Origin: Thecaphora thlaspeos | Lineage: Eukaryota > Basidiomycota > Ustilaginomycetes > Urocystidales > Glomosporiaceae | Length of the DNA stretch: 64,000 nt | NCBI GenBank assembly: GCA_900291925.1 | Contig: UWYS01000003.1 | Coordinates: 248,001-312,000 of the forward strand | Direction: 5' to 3' | Shown: piece after piece, positions 24,601-36,761 of the stretch | How positions within the stretch are numbered: position 1 is the first letter of the stretch | Layout: the number at the start of each line of letters is the position of its first letter | The notes under the pieces: generated by a model | The model's input: the letters and a program-made list of their open reading frames with translations, nothing else | What the model was told of the DNA's origin: nothing | Database searches by the model: none | Program-made: the position numbers and the translations under genes

Positions 24601-27600
24601 TGGCCCACTTCGTCCCTCTCGTCGTTCCAGACAAAGTCGAGACTCTGCAGCATCTCGAGGAAGCGGATGCCGCCGAACATCTGCACCGCACCCGCCCTCC
24701 CGCTGTCGCCGAACGTGTGCTGCGGAATGAAACCGACCACCTCTTCGTCCTGCTCGTCGAACTCCGACGCACCACCGACCGCCACGCCGGCGCCGAAGAG
24801 TGCGGCCACCAGATTGACGGCACGCGAGTGCATGTTGGCGTTGATCAGCGTATGTAGCTCGAGGGCGGCCAGCTCGAGCAGATGCCCGCGAAGGCGCAGC
24901 GACGCCACCAGCGAGTCGACCGTCGTCGGAACTGCCTCGCCGTCGGGGAATCGGACGAGGCCGAGCGCGGACGAGCTCGACTCGGCAGCCGTCTTCTGGG
25001 CCGGCAGCAGCGACATGGTGCGCAGCTGCGCGACGAAGAAGTCCTCGCGCAATCGGAGGTACCGAAGGGTCGACGAGCTGGTAAAGGGGTGGGTGCAGAG
25101 GCGCAAGATCAGCGCGTAGCACTTTTCCGCCAGTCCAGGTGACCTTTCGGCAAGGCTGAGGTAGCTCGAGGCCGAGCCAGCCTCCTCAGGCCGAAGGAGG
25201 TCGAGGATGGCGTGCAGCGTGCTTGGAGGGCTGTCAGGAGAATCGGGATCGGCGATCACCTGCTCCTCTGGTCTGACGGCCCGCAAGTCGTAGCCGAGGA
25301 GGAGGTGGGCCACGTTGGGGGCGGCCTGCTCCAGGGTGGTGCAAGAGAGAAGGAGGTTGAGAATGGCGACGCGGATGGCTCCGACGGCGTCGCTGGCGGG
25401 AGCGACGAGGCCGTCGACCTCGGAGCTGTTCTGCCCCTCGGAGTCATCGTCTTCGCCCGCCAGCGCGAGGAGGGCCTGAACCGAGGCGTCCGAGGCGTCG
25501 GGGTCGGCCGACGGTTCGGCCTCGAGTCTGCCGACGAAGCCGGCCCGGACGCGGTCGGCCTCATCGCTCATCTCCAGAAGGCCGACGAGCCGGTTCATCT
25601 TCCGTCGGTAGCCCATCTCGCCGAACCTGTCGACCGCGGTGAAGGCCGAGCTCTTGGCGATCAGCGCCAGCAGGCGGACGGAGAGTAGGGCGATGTCGTC
25701 GCGCTCGCAGTTGACATACAGCGCGATTTGTACCACGCTGCGGTGAGCGTGCAGCAGGTGGTTGTCGAGCGAGGTGTAAGCGCCAGGGTTGTCGACCCTG
25801 GCCGCGACTTCAAAAGGCAGCGAAAGGCCGAGCGACGGCGCCTCGGCCAGCGTAGGCAGGAGCATCTGGAGGAAGAGGTTCTGGATACGTAGCACCCTCT
25901 GGACGATACGGAGGGCATGCTTGACCGCGGCCGGATAGAAGAGGGTGCGCGCCTTGTTCTGGTTGATGGCCTCGAAACCGGCGATGCCGCCGCCGGGGAC
26001 AAGGACGTTGAGGACCTCGCCGATCAGGCGGTTGTCGATCAGAAGCCGCTTCATGATAAAGAAGCCCGGGTGCGACACCAGCCTCGACAGGACGGCCGGG
26101 TCGGAGACCGCCTCGGCACCGGTCGCATCGTCGACGGCCAGGAGCGAGCAGAGGTCGTACGAGTTGAGGGCGCGCTCAATGAAGTCGAGGCAGGAAGAGA
26201 TGGTGCGCCACTGGTCGGAAGGGTTGGTGTACTCGCGTGAGCGCGCCTTGAGAAAGACATGGTCGACCACAAACGCGATGTACGGCTCGACGGTGCGGCC
26301 GCGATGCTGCTGTTGGAGTTGCTGCTGCTGCTGCTGACCCACGTCGAAGGACGACTGGGTGCCGGAGAGACCGACGAGGGAGCTGAAGGGGTTGGCCGAT
26401 GCCGACAGCGGCTGGACCGTCAGCAAGCCGGCCACGTCTCGCGGCTGCGGCGGGATCTGGACAAGCGACTTGAGGAAATTGACAAAGCTCGTTGTCCCCG
26501 GGAAGCGGCGGTGTGGCGCCTCCTCGTGCTCGAGCTCGTACAGCACGCCTCCGACTTTGCGGCCAAACTGCTGCACGCTACCCGCCCTGGCCCCCGGTGT
26601 CGCCTCGACGCCCTGGATAACGCGGCTGGCATCAAGTCGGTTCCAGAGGTCGGTCGCGATCGACGAGAAGCGGGACCCGGATCCGACCGAGTTGTGCGCA
26701 AACGCCGCCATGGCATCGAGGACGGAGGCCTTGAGGTCGATTGGGATCGGGCAGGTGTAGAGTGCAAAGAGGCGATCAAGCGCGGCGTAGGCAGTGTTCT
26801 GGTGAAGCGAGTCGCGCGCCGCGCCCGAGTAGAAGACGACGTTGCGGAAGAGGCGCAGGAAGCCTTGCAGCAGCACGGCTTCGTCCGGCGGCATGCCTAC
26901 GCTGGTAACGGGCCGACCGCCGGGCTGTGCCTGCGCCTGGCGGAAGGTGTCAACGTAGTATTTGATCCACTCGAACAGCCGGGCCCACGAGACCAGCCTG
27001 CCGTCCGAACCGCCACCGCCGCTGCCGCCGTCCTGGTCGAGCAGGGCGTAGGCCTGGCTGGCGCTCTGCGTGCCCGATGATAGGGCCGCCAGCATGTTGA
27101 GTAGCGCCCGCTGGTGGCCTGGCTCGCGCACGTCGACGGCCCATAACAGGAAGCGCGTCGTCCGCTTGTCCTGGCCGATCCAGAAGGGCAGGCCCGACTC
27201 GGGCCGGCCGCGGCAGAGGAGTGCGATCAGGTCGAACAGCGCCTCAATGTCGTACCGGCGCTCCTGCGTCGCCGCTGCCGCCGACACGCTGCCGACTCTG
27301 CCCGTTGAGCCGCGCGCGATGGCGAACGCCGCGTCCTCTTCAGACCGCTGCAGTTTGCGGAGGAGCGGCAACATCACGGTCGTGGTGCTGAGGATGAGGT
27401 TCTGCACCTGCTGCACGACGTACTCGCGGAACTCGCCGTCCACATCGTCGTCAAAGCTGCCTTTCTCGCCGTCGGCGGCGGCGGCCCGCGCAACCTCGGT
27501 GTCGCCGGCCTCTTCCTCGGCGCCGTCGAGGCTGTCGAGCGCTTTCTGGCGGAAGGCCAGCACGCGGACGATGAGGTAGACGAAGGCGTCGCCCTTGAGG

Positions 27601-29069
27601 CCCTCGGCGCCGGGGGCGGTGGCCGGAGAGGCGTCTTGAGACAGCGACGACGATGATGACGACGAGCCGGAGACGGATCGCAGCACGAGGTCCTGGATTT
27701 GTTCCTCGCCGATCGACATGTGGACGCGGAAGCCGGGATTCCGCGAGAAGGCCTCGACCAGGAAGATAGACCACTGCAGCGCGACGACGCTGTTGAGCTC
27801 GCCCAGGGCCCACCGCTTCTTAATGATCTCGATGTGGGTCGAGGCGATGAACGAGTCATCGTCCATCAAGCTGTCGACCGTCTTGCGGATCGTGCCTCGC
27901 GCGGCGCGTTCCGCCATCGGGCCTCGAGCTTCCGGGTTGGTGTCAATGGCTCCAAGCAGGGCGGTGAGGACGTAGATCTGCATCTCGTCCGACTCGTCCG
28001 CCTTGACGGCGGCGAGCCATCGGATGAGGGCGGTGATGTTGGACGTCGAGAGGAGCGAAGAGACGGCGAGGAGGTAGAGCATGTGTCCGAGCTCGCGCCT
28101 CTCCTGCTGCAGCCAGGCCAGACGCTCGAGCTGAATTTCGTCACCGAGGCGGGAGCCCTGGGCAGATGGTCCGGCGGTGTTGCTGTTGGCCGCTGCGCCA
28201 GCACCAACGTTAAAAAGGCCTCCGCCGGCCTGCTGCTGTTGTTGCTGCTGCTGGATGGTGCTGCCGGTGCCCGCTCGCAGCGAGGCCTGCACCCTGTCGA
28301 TACTCTCCTTGGCGGCATCCATCTCTGCCAGGATTCTCTCTGGCAGGGTGATCTTCTTCCTGCTGCCCGCCGGGCCCACCTGCACCTCCATGCCGACCAG
28401 CGACTCCACCAGCTGTTCCATCTTTGTGCCCAGCTGCTGGGCCTCGACCTCTGGTTCAAAGGGCAAGGTGAGGGCGTTGCGGAAGAGATCCTTTATGCAG
28501 GCGAGCAGGGCGAGCTTTTCGCGGTGGAAGAGGATGCAGGCGACTTCGGACGCCCCGCGGCCCCATCGTGCCCTTCCTGCAATGCCGGCCTGTAGAAGCG
28601 AGGCGGTGTATCGTTCGGAGACGGCCAGCTCCTTTGCGAGCAGGAGCGTCTGCTGTGAGAAGTCGGCGTTGAGTGACTGTACTTGGCCGTCGATGGTGAT
28701 TGTACCTGAGCGGGGGAGCAAGACGAGAATCTCGCGTCAGTCTCTCGGCCCCACATGGGGCTGCCTGATTTCCACCAGGAGCGGCAAGATTGAGCGCGAA
28801 GGATCTAGGAAATGGTCAATGGCAGCAAACTCACCCGCCTCAATCTCTCGTCTCTCGGCATCGTTGCGAGGCTTGACCCTCCCCAGGTCTGCGAGCTCAG
28901 CGCGGTTCCTGTCTATCGCGATGTACCAGTCGTTTGAGCGCGCGAGGCGCGCTGGATTCTGGACGACCTCGGTGATGAGGCGGTGGAGCTTTTCGAAGCG
29001 GGTGGGGACAAAGAGGGACGAACCTCCTGCGGCGGCGGCCGAGGATGATGATGGTGCGGATGCCGACAT
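21680..29069 (-). CDS. NUP192: Nup192/Nup205, nuclear pore inner-ring scaffold
   Basis: Five exons on the minus strand (29069-28835, 28705-22494, 22363-22234, 22148-21868, 21769-21680) with introns of 129, 130, 85 and 98 bp, all GT..AG and frame-preserving, give about 2,315 aa. The protein is an alpha-helical solenoid throughout; recognisable Nup192/Nup205 segments include FEKLHRLITEVVQNP at the N-terminus, SLNADFSQQTLLLAKELAVS, and ESRLTFFNRIAQSREGAESLL in the C-terminal half. Glutamine runs (residues encoded near 28231-28260 and 26303-26340) and acidic loops are insertions. Known role: inner-ring scaffold that binds Nic96 and Nup53. The length exceeds yeast Nup192 (1,683 aa) and human NUP205 (2,012 aa) because of these loops. 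The gene is divergent from ALG6. The last exon (29 codons) is the least certain part. Confidence 0.92.
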
Positions 29070-29382
29070 GACTGTACGTCTGTCTATGTGCGTGTAGAGG
29101 GAAGGGCAAGGTTGCGTGCTGCCAGTATCGACTTTGAGGAAGTGCTGGCGCTAGCAGGGGACGCTGGGTGATGGTGGCTGCTGTTCGGACGCTGCGGCCG
29201 GACTCCGTCCAGGCCAAAAGAGGGGGCCGCGTGCTTGGAGCCTGAGATGGTCACTGTCTTTGCCCGTCGTTGTGTGCGTGTGAGCGTAGGCAGCCTTGCC
29301 CTCGCCCTTTCTTCGCAGCGAGAATTGAAGCTGTGATCGGAGCCGCCTGGCACCTCCACAAGCCTGGCTGCGCCGAGGGCTC

Positions 29383-29383
<1 letters not shown>

Positions 29384-29411
<28 letters not shown>
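29384..29411. repeat. (AGCC)7 microsatellite
   Basis: Perfect tetranucleotide run in the NUP192/ALG6 promoter. Confidence 0.85.
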
Positions 29412-29413
<2 letters not shown>

Positions 29414-29490
29414 AGGAGGCACACAGCCCGTGCGGCGCGCTTGCACAGCCGCCTTTCCCGCCTTTCCCGCCTCCGCGCCTGCGCAGCTGA

Positions 29491-29526
29491 GCCGGGCGTG
29501 CCGGGCGTGCCGGGCGTGCCGGGCGA
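29491..29526. repeat. 9-bp tandem repeat GCCGGGCGT x4
   Basis: Three perfect units plus a fourth with a final T to A change, in the NUP192/ALG6 promoter. All frames avoid the ALG6 coding sequence if translation starts at 29653. Confidence 0.9.
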
Positions 29527-29652
29527 GTGCCAGCCTCCCGAGCCACCAAGACGCGGGGGCCTGCTCCTCGTCCCCTTCCTCCCGCTCTTCCTTCCTCTCG
29601 CCATCTCCATCTCCATATCATCCCTCTCCACCCGATCGCGCTCCGCACAGCC

Positions 29653-30327
29653 ATGCAACCGCAGTCCGCTTACAGCGGGCCACATCACGATCGGCAGACC
29701 GAGGACCGCGATTACGCTCACACCCACGACCGGCCCACTGCCGCCTGGATCGACGCTCAGCAGCACTACGACCACTCGCACCCCCATCCCAACAGCCAGT
29801 CTCTACATCGACCCTCCGATAGTTCACCGCTTCATCCCCGCCACCTCACCGAGATGAGCTCCGTACCGATGTCATCGAGCCGAATCGCCTCGCTCAACAC
29901 GAGGCTTGCCTCCGCCGCCTCACAACCCACCGAATCCCGTCACGCAATGGATCGCTCCCACTCGCCGTCCCGCTCGCGCTCATCGGCTTATCGTCAATCC
30001 TACTCCGAACACCTTCGGCAGCAGCAGCACGATTCTCTCCTAGAAGGCAGCCCGTCCGCCGCCCACCTTGCCTTTCCCAACACCCTATCCACCTCTTTCC
30101 AGCAGCTACCCTTCGGCGTCCCCTCCCCGTCCATCTCTCGGATTGGGGACCCCAAACCCCACCTGAAAGAAGTAGAAGGAATGGAAGGAGGAGAGGACGA
30201 CTATCACGAGTCCACAGGCCTCGTCCTAGGCCACTCGAAACAAAGGCGTGGGCGCAACAACTCGCACTCCTCGTACGGCAGCAGCGTCCTGCCCGCCTCC
30301 TACAACCCACAGGCCTACCGTGGCTTC

Positions 30328-30359
<32 letters not shown>

Positions 30360-33300
30360 TGGCGGAAGCTACCCTTCTCGTCAGGGTATCCCAGCTGGCG
30401 CCGCCCAGCCGCAGCGGTATGGCAACGGCAGCAGCCGTCCCTCGACCGGCATGGGCCTCAACGGTGGCGGACCCCGTCCCAGCGCTTCCGAGCTCGAAGG
30501 CTGGCTGCGTGCCACCAATTCCGTTGATGCCCACGCATACCTCGGGGTGCCGACTAGCCCGCAGATGCCAGACAACAACGGCAGCATGTTCTCCTCGTCC
30601 GGCTTCCACACCTTCGCCCCGCAAGGCAGGATCACGAAGAAGCCGAGCGGTATGACGCTTAGCGATGCAGGCAGCGCACGTGCCAGAGGAAGCGCCGCCG
30701 CTGCGCCCGGCTCCGCTTCCGGGCTCAGCGCAGGCGTGATGAGCGCGGGGGCCGGAGATGTGAGGCGCCGACGCAAGAAGAGCTCCAGACGGAGGGACGT
30801 CGGGGGCAGCAGTAGCATTGCTGCACTCCAGGCTTCGCTGGGCGGCCCCGACGCCGCAGTCGACCCGGCAAACAGGAGGATCGACTCGATTGAAGAGTGG
30901 CGGGCAAAGAGCTCTGGCGTCAACGGCGCAGCAGTGTCCGGTGGTCCCACTGTCGTTGGCGCTCGGCCGCGCAAGAAGAGTTCGGCCACGCGGAGGGACA
31001 GCGACCTGGCACGCTCCATCGGCCAGGCAATCGCCGCCATCCCCCCGCCGCTGCCGACCTATCCAGGCATGCACACCAGCAGGACGCTCGACAGCCTCTC
31101 CCAGCTTGCAGGCAGCTCGAGCCTCTCTCCGCCCGCGCATCAGCGCCGAAGGTCGTCCAAGGTGCCGTCGGTCACCCCCTCCCTCACGCGATCCATCCTC
31201 GCCGGCGGAAAGTCGATGGCCGCTTCGGGTTCGGCATCGGCGTCGGCATCGGCCCACCTAGCGGATTTGCTTGCACTCTTGGGCCACAGGTCGCAGGAGG
31301 ACACGCCGATCCGCAGGTTCGTCCGATGGATCTCCAAGGAGGGCCTGCGCAGCGCGCTGATGCCGACGATTCTGCTGACCGTCCTCGTGTTCAAGTGGAG
31401 CGTCGGCCGCGGCGGCTGGAGCGGCCGAGGCGTCGCGCCCACCTTTGGCGACTTTGAGGCGCAGCGGCATTGGGTCGAGCTGACGCTCCATCTGCCGACG
31501 TCGCAGTGGTATTTCCATGACCTCCACTACTGGGGGCTCGACTATCCGCCGCTGACGGCGTGGCTCAGCCTGGCCTGCGGCTACGTCGCGCGCTCCCTGC
31601 CGGCGGTCCGCCCTGGGTTCGAGCTCTACGCCTCTCGCGGCGACGAGTCGCCAGCGACAGTCGTGTTCATGCGGGCTACGGTCGTCTTCTTCGACTATGC
31701 CATCTACATTCCCGCCGTCACGCTGTTCCTCTCGAGGCGGCTGGAGGGCCGCGGCAGCCGGACGCACGCCATCGCGCTGTTGTCAATATTGTTGCAGCCT
31801 TGCCTGATACTGATCGACAACGGCCACTTCCAGTACAACAGCGTGATGCTCGGCTTCGCGGCGGCCTGCTTCGCGCTGCTCTACACCACGCTGCCGAATC
31901 CGTCTGCCGCCTCTAGCACCAGAGACCTCGGCAGAGAAACGAGCGGCAAGGCCGGCGCTGCTGCTTCTGGTGCTACTGCGGGATCACCAGGCGCCGTACA
32001 AGGCTCCGGCAGCAAAGTGACGGACCTCAGCCGAAGGCTGAGCTACGAGTACGTCCTGGCAGCCCTCTTCTTCTGCCTCAGCCTCGGCTTCAAGCAGATG
32101 GCGCTCTACTATGCGCCGGCCGTGTTTGCCGTGATGCTGGGCCGCTGCATCGGTCTGCTCCAGGTCGACCCGGAGCGCGGCGTCTCGCTCTTCTGCGGCC
32201 TCGGCCTGTGCGTCATCGTAACCTTTGGTGTCCTCTTCTCGCCATGGCTGACGAGCGTCGAGCAGATCGGCCAGATTGTCCATCGGATCTTCCCGCTGGC
32301 CCGCGGCCTGTTCGAGGACAAGGTAGCCAACATGTGGTGCTTCCTCAGCGTCCTGCCGATCCCGCAGCGGTACAAGCTGCGCAACCTCCTCAGTGTCCCC
32401 GCCACGGCAAGGTTGAGCATGCTCTCGACGCTCATCATGATCCTGCCGGGATGCCTGATGCTTTACGCCGCGGCCGCCGAGACGGCCAAGCGTGAGATGA
32501 TGGTCGACGATCGCAAGATGCTCGAGGAGGCGATGGCCAAGTCCAAGGCCAGGAGGCTGAGCGTCTCTTCCTCGGTTGTCACGGCCGCCGACGACAAGGA
32601 GTCATCGTCCGTCTCACCCGCCTCTCCAACCGCTGCTGTCGCCGCTGCCGGCGAAATGAAGAGGGCGACATCGAAGGCCAACAGCCGATCGCGCAAGAGC
32701 GGCGGTGGACGGACAAGCTCGATCTCCGGCTCGGTAGCTGCGGGCCGAGCGGGAGGAGCCTCTAGCGATATTCAGTCCCTTCTGGCCGTCGAGGGTAACC
32801 GACGAGCCTTCCCTCTCGCTTCCACCTCGCTCCGTACCCACCACACCGCCGTCACCGCGGACCACCCCGTCGCCTCTACGCTCCCCTCTCCCGCCGCTAT
32901 GATGCTGCCGTACGGCCTGGTCTCGGTCTCGATGGCGTTTTTTCTCTTTGGATTCCAAGTGCACGAAAAGTCGATTCTCCTTCCGCTCCTGCCGCTGACG
33001 CTGCTGCTGGGCGCCAAGGGCGATCAGTGGGGAGGGGGATCTACGGCATCAGACTGGGCCTGGGCCGTGCTGAGCAACAACGTGGGCGTATTCAGCATGT
33101 TCCCGCTGCTGAAGAGGAACGGACAGATGTGGCAGTATGCGACGTTGGTGGTGGCGTGGAACTGGATGGTCGGAAACCGGTTCTGGAGGGTCAAGAGGGA
33201 TGATGGGCTCGGACAGATGTTTTCCGCTGTGAGTTGACGGCCATCGCTCGGTCTCTTCCTTGCCTGTTCTTCCGCGATGTTGACCAGACCGTATCTTCGT

Positions 33301-33585
33301 TTTTCTTCTGCCTCAACGCTCCAGCTGGTGCACACGTCCATAATCGTTCTCCACCTCCTCGATCTCTTCGTTCCACTATGCCTCCCCACGCTGCAGGTGA
33401 GGATATGGTCACGCTATCCGGACATCTACCCCGTCCTCAACGTCTTACTCGCCACGCCGGTTTTCTTACTGATCTGGCTCTGGGCAACGACGAGGCAGTG
33501 GCAGGTCGGGTTTGGATGTGGTCTCGAGAGTTGGATTTGGACAGGAACAGCAACAAAACAAAAGGTCAAGTCAAACAAGATCTGA
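29653..33585 (+). CDS. ALG6: Alg6, dolichyl-P-Glc alpha-1,3-glucosyltransferase
   Basis: Two exons (29653-33228, 33325-33585; intron 96 bp, GTGAGT..CAG), about 1,278 aa. The catalytic multi-pass ER membrane domain begins near residue 560. It carries GDFEAQRHW (first luminal loop, with the acidic residues conserved in the ALG6/ALG8 family), QYNSVMLG and VHEKSILLPLLPLTLL, plus the YWGLDYPPLTAW loop that is ALG6-type; ALG8 has a TLDYPPF form. The second exon supplies the final helices, including RYPDIYPVLNVLL, matching the ALG6 C-terminus. Known role: adds the first glucose to Man9GlcNAc2-PP-dolichol. Unusual: about 560 Ser/Ala/Gly-rich residues precede the enzyme (Ala10 run at about 30331-30360), and a charged ~100-residue loop interrupts the helices near residues 955-1060. 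An in-frame ATG-less extension upstream of 29653 was not used. Confidence 0.9.
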
Positions 33586-33847
33586 AGGCGCATCACACAC
33601 GCCTGACAGACAAGTCTTGTAGTGAGGCTGGTTGGGTAAGGGAGGATGATGTAAGACAGAGTCGCATAGGTGTGGGGATAGGCTCGCACACACTCTTCGC
33701 AAGGATGCACCCGTATCGTTGTCTCGTTGCAGGCGAGCGCGCGTGGATGTGCGCACGGATGTTTGTGTGCATGTGGTGCGTGGACGAGAGGTTTTGTTGG
33801 TATGTTACAGCCCTATTCCCACCACCAAGCCTCGCAGCGGTATGCGT
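33586..33847. other. Convergent ALG6/NASP-like spacer
   Basis: 262 bp between two converging stops; no feature beyond the expected 3' UTRs. Confidence 0.6.
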
Positions 33848-35448
33848 TCAAGTCTTCTCCTCCGTCTCGACTTTAGCCCTCTTCCCCTTACCCTCCTCCT
33901 GTCCCTCGTCGCCTTTCGTCTCGACCTTCTTCTTCCTCTTTACCATCTTGCTAAGGTCATTGACTGGTGCGTTTGAGTTAGCGGCGGATCTGAAAGCTCC
34001 CAACGCCTCCAAGCCGCCCTCTCCCGCACCGCTGCCGCCGAGGAAGGCATCGGCGATGGCCTGTTCCAGTGCCGCTTTCGTCGACGTCTCCACTCCACCC
34101 GCTCCGGCGGCCTTGCCACCTACTGATGTCTGACCGGCCAGCTTGGCCAAGCCAGAGGGAGATTCGTACTCGTCCAACTTGGTGTCCAGCTCGTCCTTCA
34201 TCTCTTTGACGTCCCTGAGCTCGAGTGTGACTTGGTCGGACGTCATTTGAAGGATATCGTCCTTTTCCAGCTTGCCGGTAGCGTCGGTCGAGTCCGAAGC
34301 TTTGGCTTTGCCCTTGTCGGGCTGCCCGTCAACGGCGGCGGGCTCGGAGTCGACTGGAACCGTCTCAGTCGCCTTGGCCTGGGAGAGTGCGCTCTGGCGT
34401 CCCTCCAATGCAGAGAGGCGGGTGGCCAGAACGGTCGAGGCGGCCTTGACGTGGCGGATCGCCCCTTCGCGCTCCGAGACAGTCGGGTGAAACTCGAGCG
34501 CCAGTCCAAGACGGAGGTGAGCGTCGGCGAGACGGCGCGAGTGCGCGTGCAGCAGCGGCGTGAGGAGCGTGAGGCAAGCTTGGTAGTCGGACGAGGCTTG
34601 TTGGAAGTTTTCTGATGAGGGGCGAGGGATAAGGGACACGACAGCGTCGAGCAGTTCGTACGGGTCAGCAAAGATTGATGGGCCAGCTAAGGCCGCACGA
34701 CAGGGGTGCCGTGCCGCGTATACGTACCGCTTTCCAGCCCAACGTCGCCCAAGTCGTTCAGGACCTCGGCCAGCTCCGCCTTGACCTTAAGCTCGTCCCA
34801 CGTCTGACCTTCCAGCGTCTCGACCTGCTTCTTGTCGCCCTCGAGTGCACGTTCGTAGATGACCCTCGCCAGGTCGAGGACGCTGAATGCGACTCCGAGA
34901 TCGTCCTCCTCCTCCTCTTCCTCGTCTCCTTCTGCGACGCCTTCGGCCTCTGGCTCGTCTTCGTCCTCGCTCTCGGCATCGCCGCTGAAGCTGAACCGCG
35001 CATCCTGGATCTTGGTGCTGCTTCCACTCCCGCTTCCGCTGGCGACCGCCGCGCTGGAAGACGAAGCCTTGCCGGCTCTGGAGGGCATGAGAGCGTCCTT
35101 GCCGGCACCGCTGCCCCCGCCGCCGAGTGCGCCCGAATTGGCGATGGCGCTTTCGAGCAGCGCCCGGCCGTAGAGGTAGAGGATTGGAGCGAGCGACTCA
35201 TGGTCCTCGCCGTGCGAGTCTCGAAGAAGCTCGAGAACGGTGGCAAGCTGGTCGGCAGCGGCGTCATACTGCTTGAGCGCCATGGCACGGCGGGCAGTGT
35301 CGATCAGCTGGCGCGGCGAGGCCGTCTCTTCGCTGGTTCCATCCGCCACCTCCTCGACGGCAGCGGTAACGGCAGCGGTAACGGCAGCGGTGTCACCATC
35401 GGCGGCTAGCATTGGTGTCGGGTTGGGGGGTGTTTCGTTGAATGCCAT
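33848..35448 (-). CDS. SHNi-TPR histone chaperone (NASP/Sim3/Hif1 family)
   Basis: Two exons (35448-34728, 34611-33848; intron 116 bp, GTACGT..CAG), 494 aa. The first TPR begins at about residue 46 (LIDTARRAMALKQYDAAADQ). It is followed by a TPR that is interrupted by a long Ser/Gly and acidic stretch (ESEDEDEPEAEG, EEEEEEDDLG), as in NASP, where the acidic insert binds histones. The SHNi-TPR signature spans the splice junction: LGDVGLESENFQQASSDYQ, then a third TPR (LADAHLRLGLALEF). A coiled-coil-like segment (VKEMKDELDTKLDEYE) and a C-terminal basic patch (KMVKRKKKVETK) suitable as a nuclear signal follow. Known role: escorts H3 or H3-H4 to chromatin, and in fission yeast loads the CENP-A homologue. 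Divergent from PEX5. Confidence 0.9.
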
Positions 35449-36107
35449 TGTCGTACTTCGTGCGTGTGTGGGGATTCCTTGGCGTGGTGAGAGGAGATGA
35501 GGAAGGAGAGCGGTGCGTGGAAGGTGCTGGCCTGTCCGTTGCGCTGCGCAAGACCGAGACCTCTCTCGCCCTTTTTTTGGGCGCGTGGCGGCGGAGTGGT
35601 GAGGCGTCGCTCAAAGTGCATGCGCCCGTCGCGTCCTCTGACGGCCCAACCCTCTCCCGCACGGGACAAGGTTTTTGGCGGGAGCCGCAGAGTGGGCCGA
35701 TCGCGCTTTCAAAGCGAATCGAGAAGCGCCGGAACCGGCCCATCCGGCTCAGAGGGAGCGACCGAGCCAGCCGGGCAGCAGGCCGGAGACGGGGGAAGCG
35801 TGGAAAAGGCCACGCACGAAGCACCGACCTCGTGTGGAGCGGGCCAGAGCCTCCCCCAATCTCCGGGCAGAGCCTTTGCCGCCACCCCACTCGCCGCCAC
35901 CACGTCCCTTTCCCCTTCTAGCACCACCACCACCGCTGCCGCCAAGCGCACGACCGACAGGCTTCGCAACACACTCTCCCACGCCACCAGCAAGCAGGCA
36001 CATTGCACCGTGTCGCATAGCAACGGTCGCATACACTCACAAGCACCACCTCAGAAGCATCGTCCACCGCCGGACAGGTTCACATCTCGCCCCTAACCTA
36101 AGTCAAC
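35449..36107. promoter_or_regulatory. Bidirectional promoter, histone chaperone/PEX5
   Basis: 659 bp between divergent start codons. C/A-rich sequence (about 35880-36100) leads into PEX5. No simple repeat or recognised factor site. Function inferred from layout. Confidence 0.6.
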
Positions 36108-36728
36108 ATGGCGTTCCAATCCATGATGGGTGGGGCCGAGTGCTCCACCTCCAACAATGGCCTTGCGCAGATGCTCAAGCACACCCAGCAGGACCGCTCC
36201 CTGCAGAACGGCGACCGCACCATGAACGGCTCGCCCATACAGCAGGGTGGCGGGATGCGCTACGCCAACATGGGTCCCCAGGGTGCCAATCAGGACGCAG
36301 AAACCTTCTTCCGCCAGCAGCAGCAGCAGGGTCGACCCGGTGCCGTCAACTTTGACATGGGATCCATGCGCAAAGAGCTTCAGGGCGTCGCCAGCCAGTT
36401 CCGACCGCCACAGCAAGGAGGCTCCTCGTCGGCCGGCTGGGCCGACCAGATGGCGCGGGCTGGTCCGCCTTCAGGCGCATCGTCCGGAGACATGGAGGCC
36501 GCCTTCGCCCACGGTCAGCCACAGATGCGCAATGCCAACGGCAGCAGCAACTGGGGCCAGCAGTTTGCAGCTGGAGGCGGCGGCAGCGGAGGGTCGGCTG
36601 CTCAGGCACACTTCCAGCAGCAGCAGCAGGGTGGGCCGGACTACGCCGAGCAGCAGTCCTCTTACTCTCGACCGATGATGGGCGGCTACGGAGGCGGCGG
36701 GATGTACGGTGGCTACGGCGGAGGCATG

Positions 36729-36761
<33 letters not shown>

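Larger units (their letters stand above)
29070..29652. promoter_or_regulatory. Bidirectional NUP192/ALG6 promoter
   Basis: A 583-bp divergent gap. It contains two perfect tandem repeats: (AGCC)7 at about 29384-29411 and four copies of the 9-mer GCCGGGCGT (last copy ending in A) at 29491-29526. Pyrimidine-rich sequence precedes the ALG6 start. Promoter function is inferred from the layout. Confidence 0.65.
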
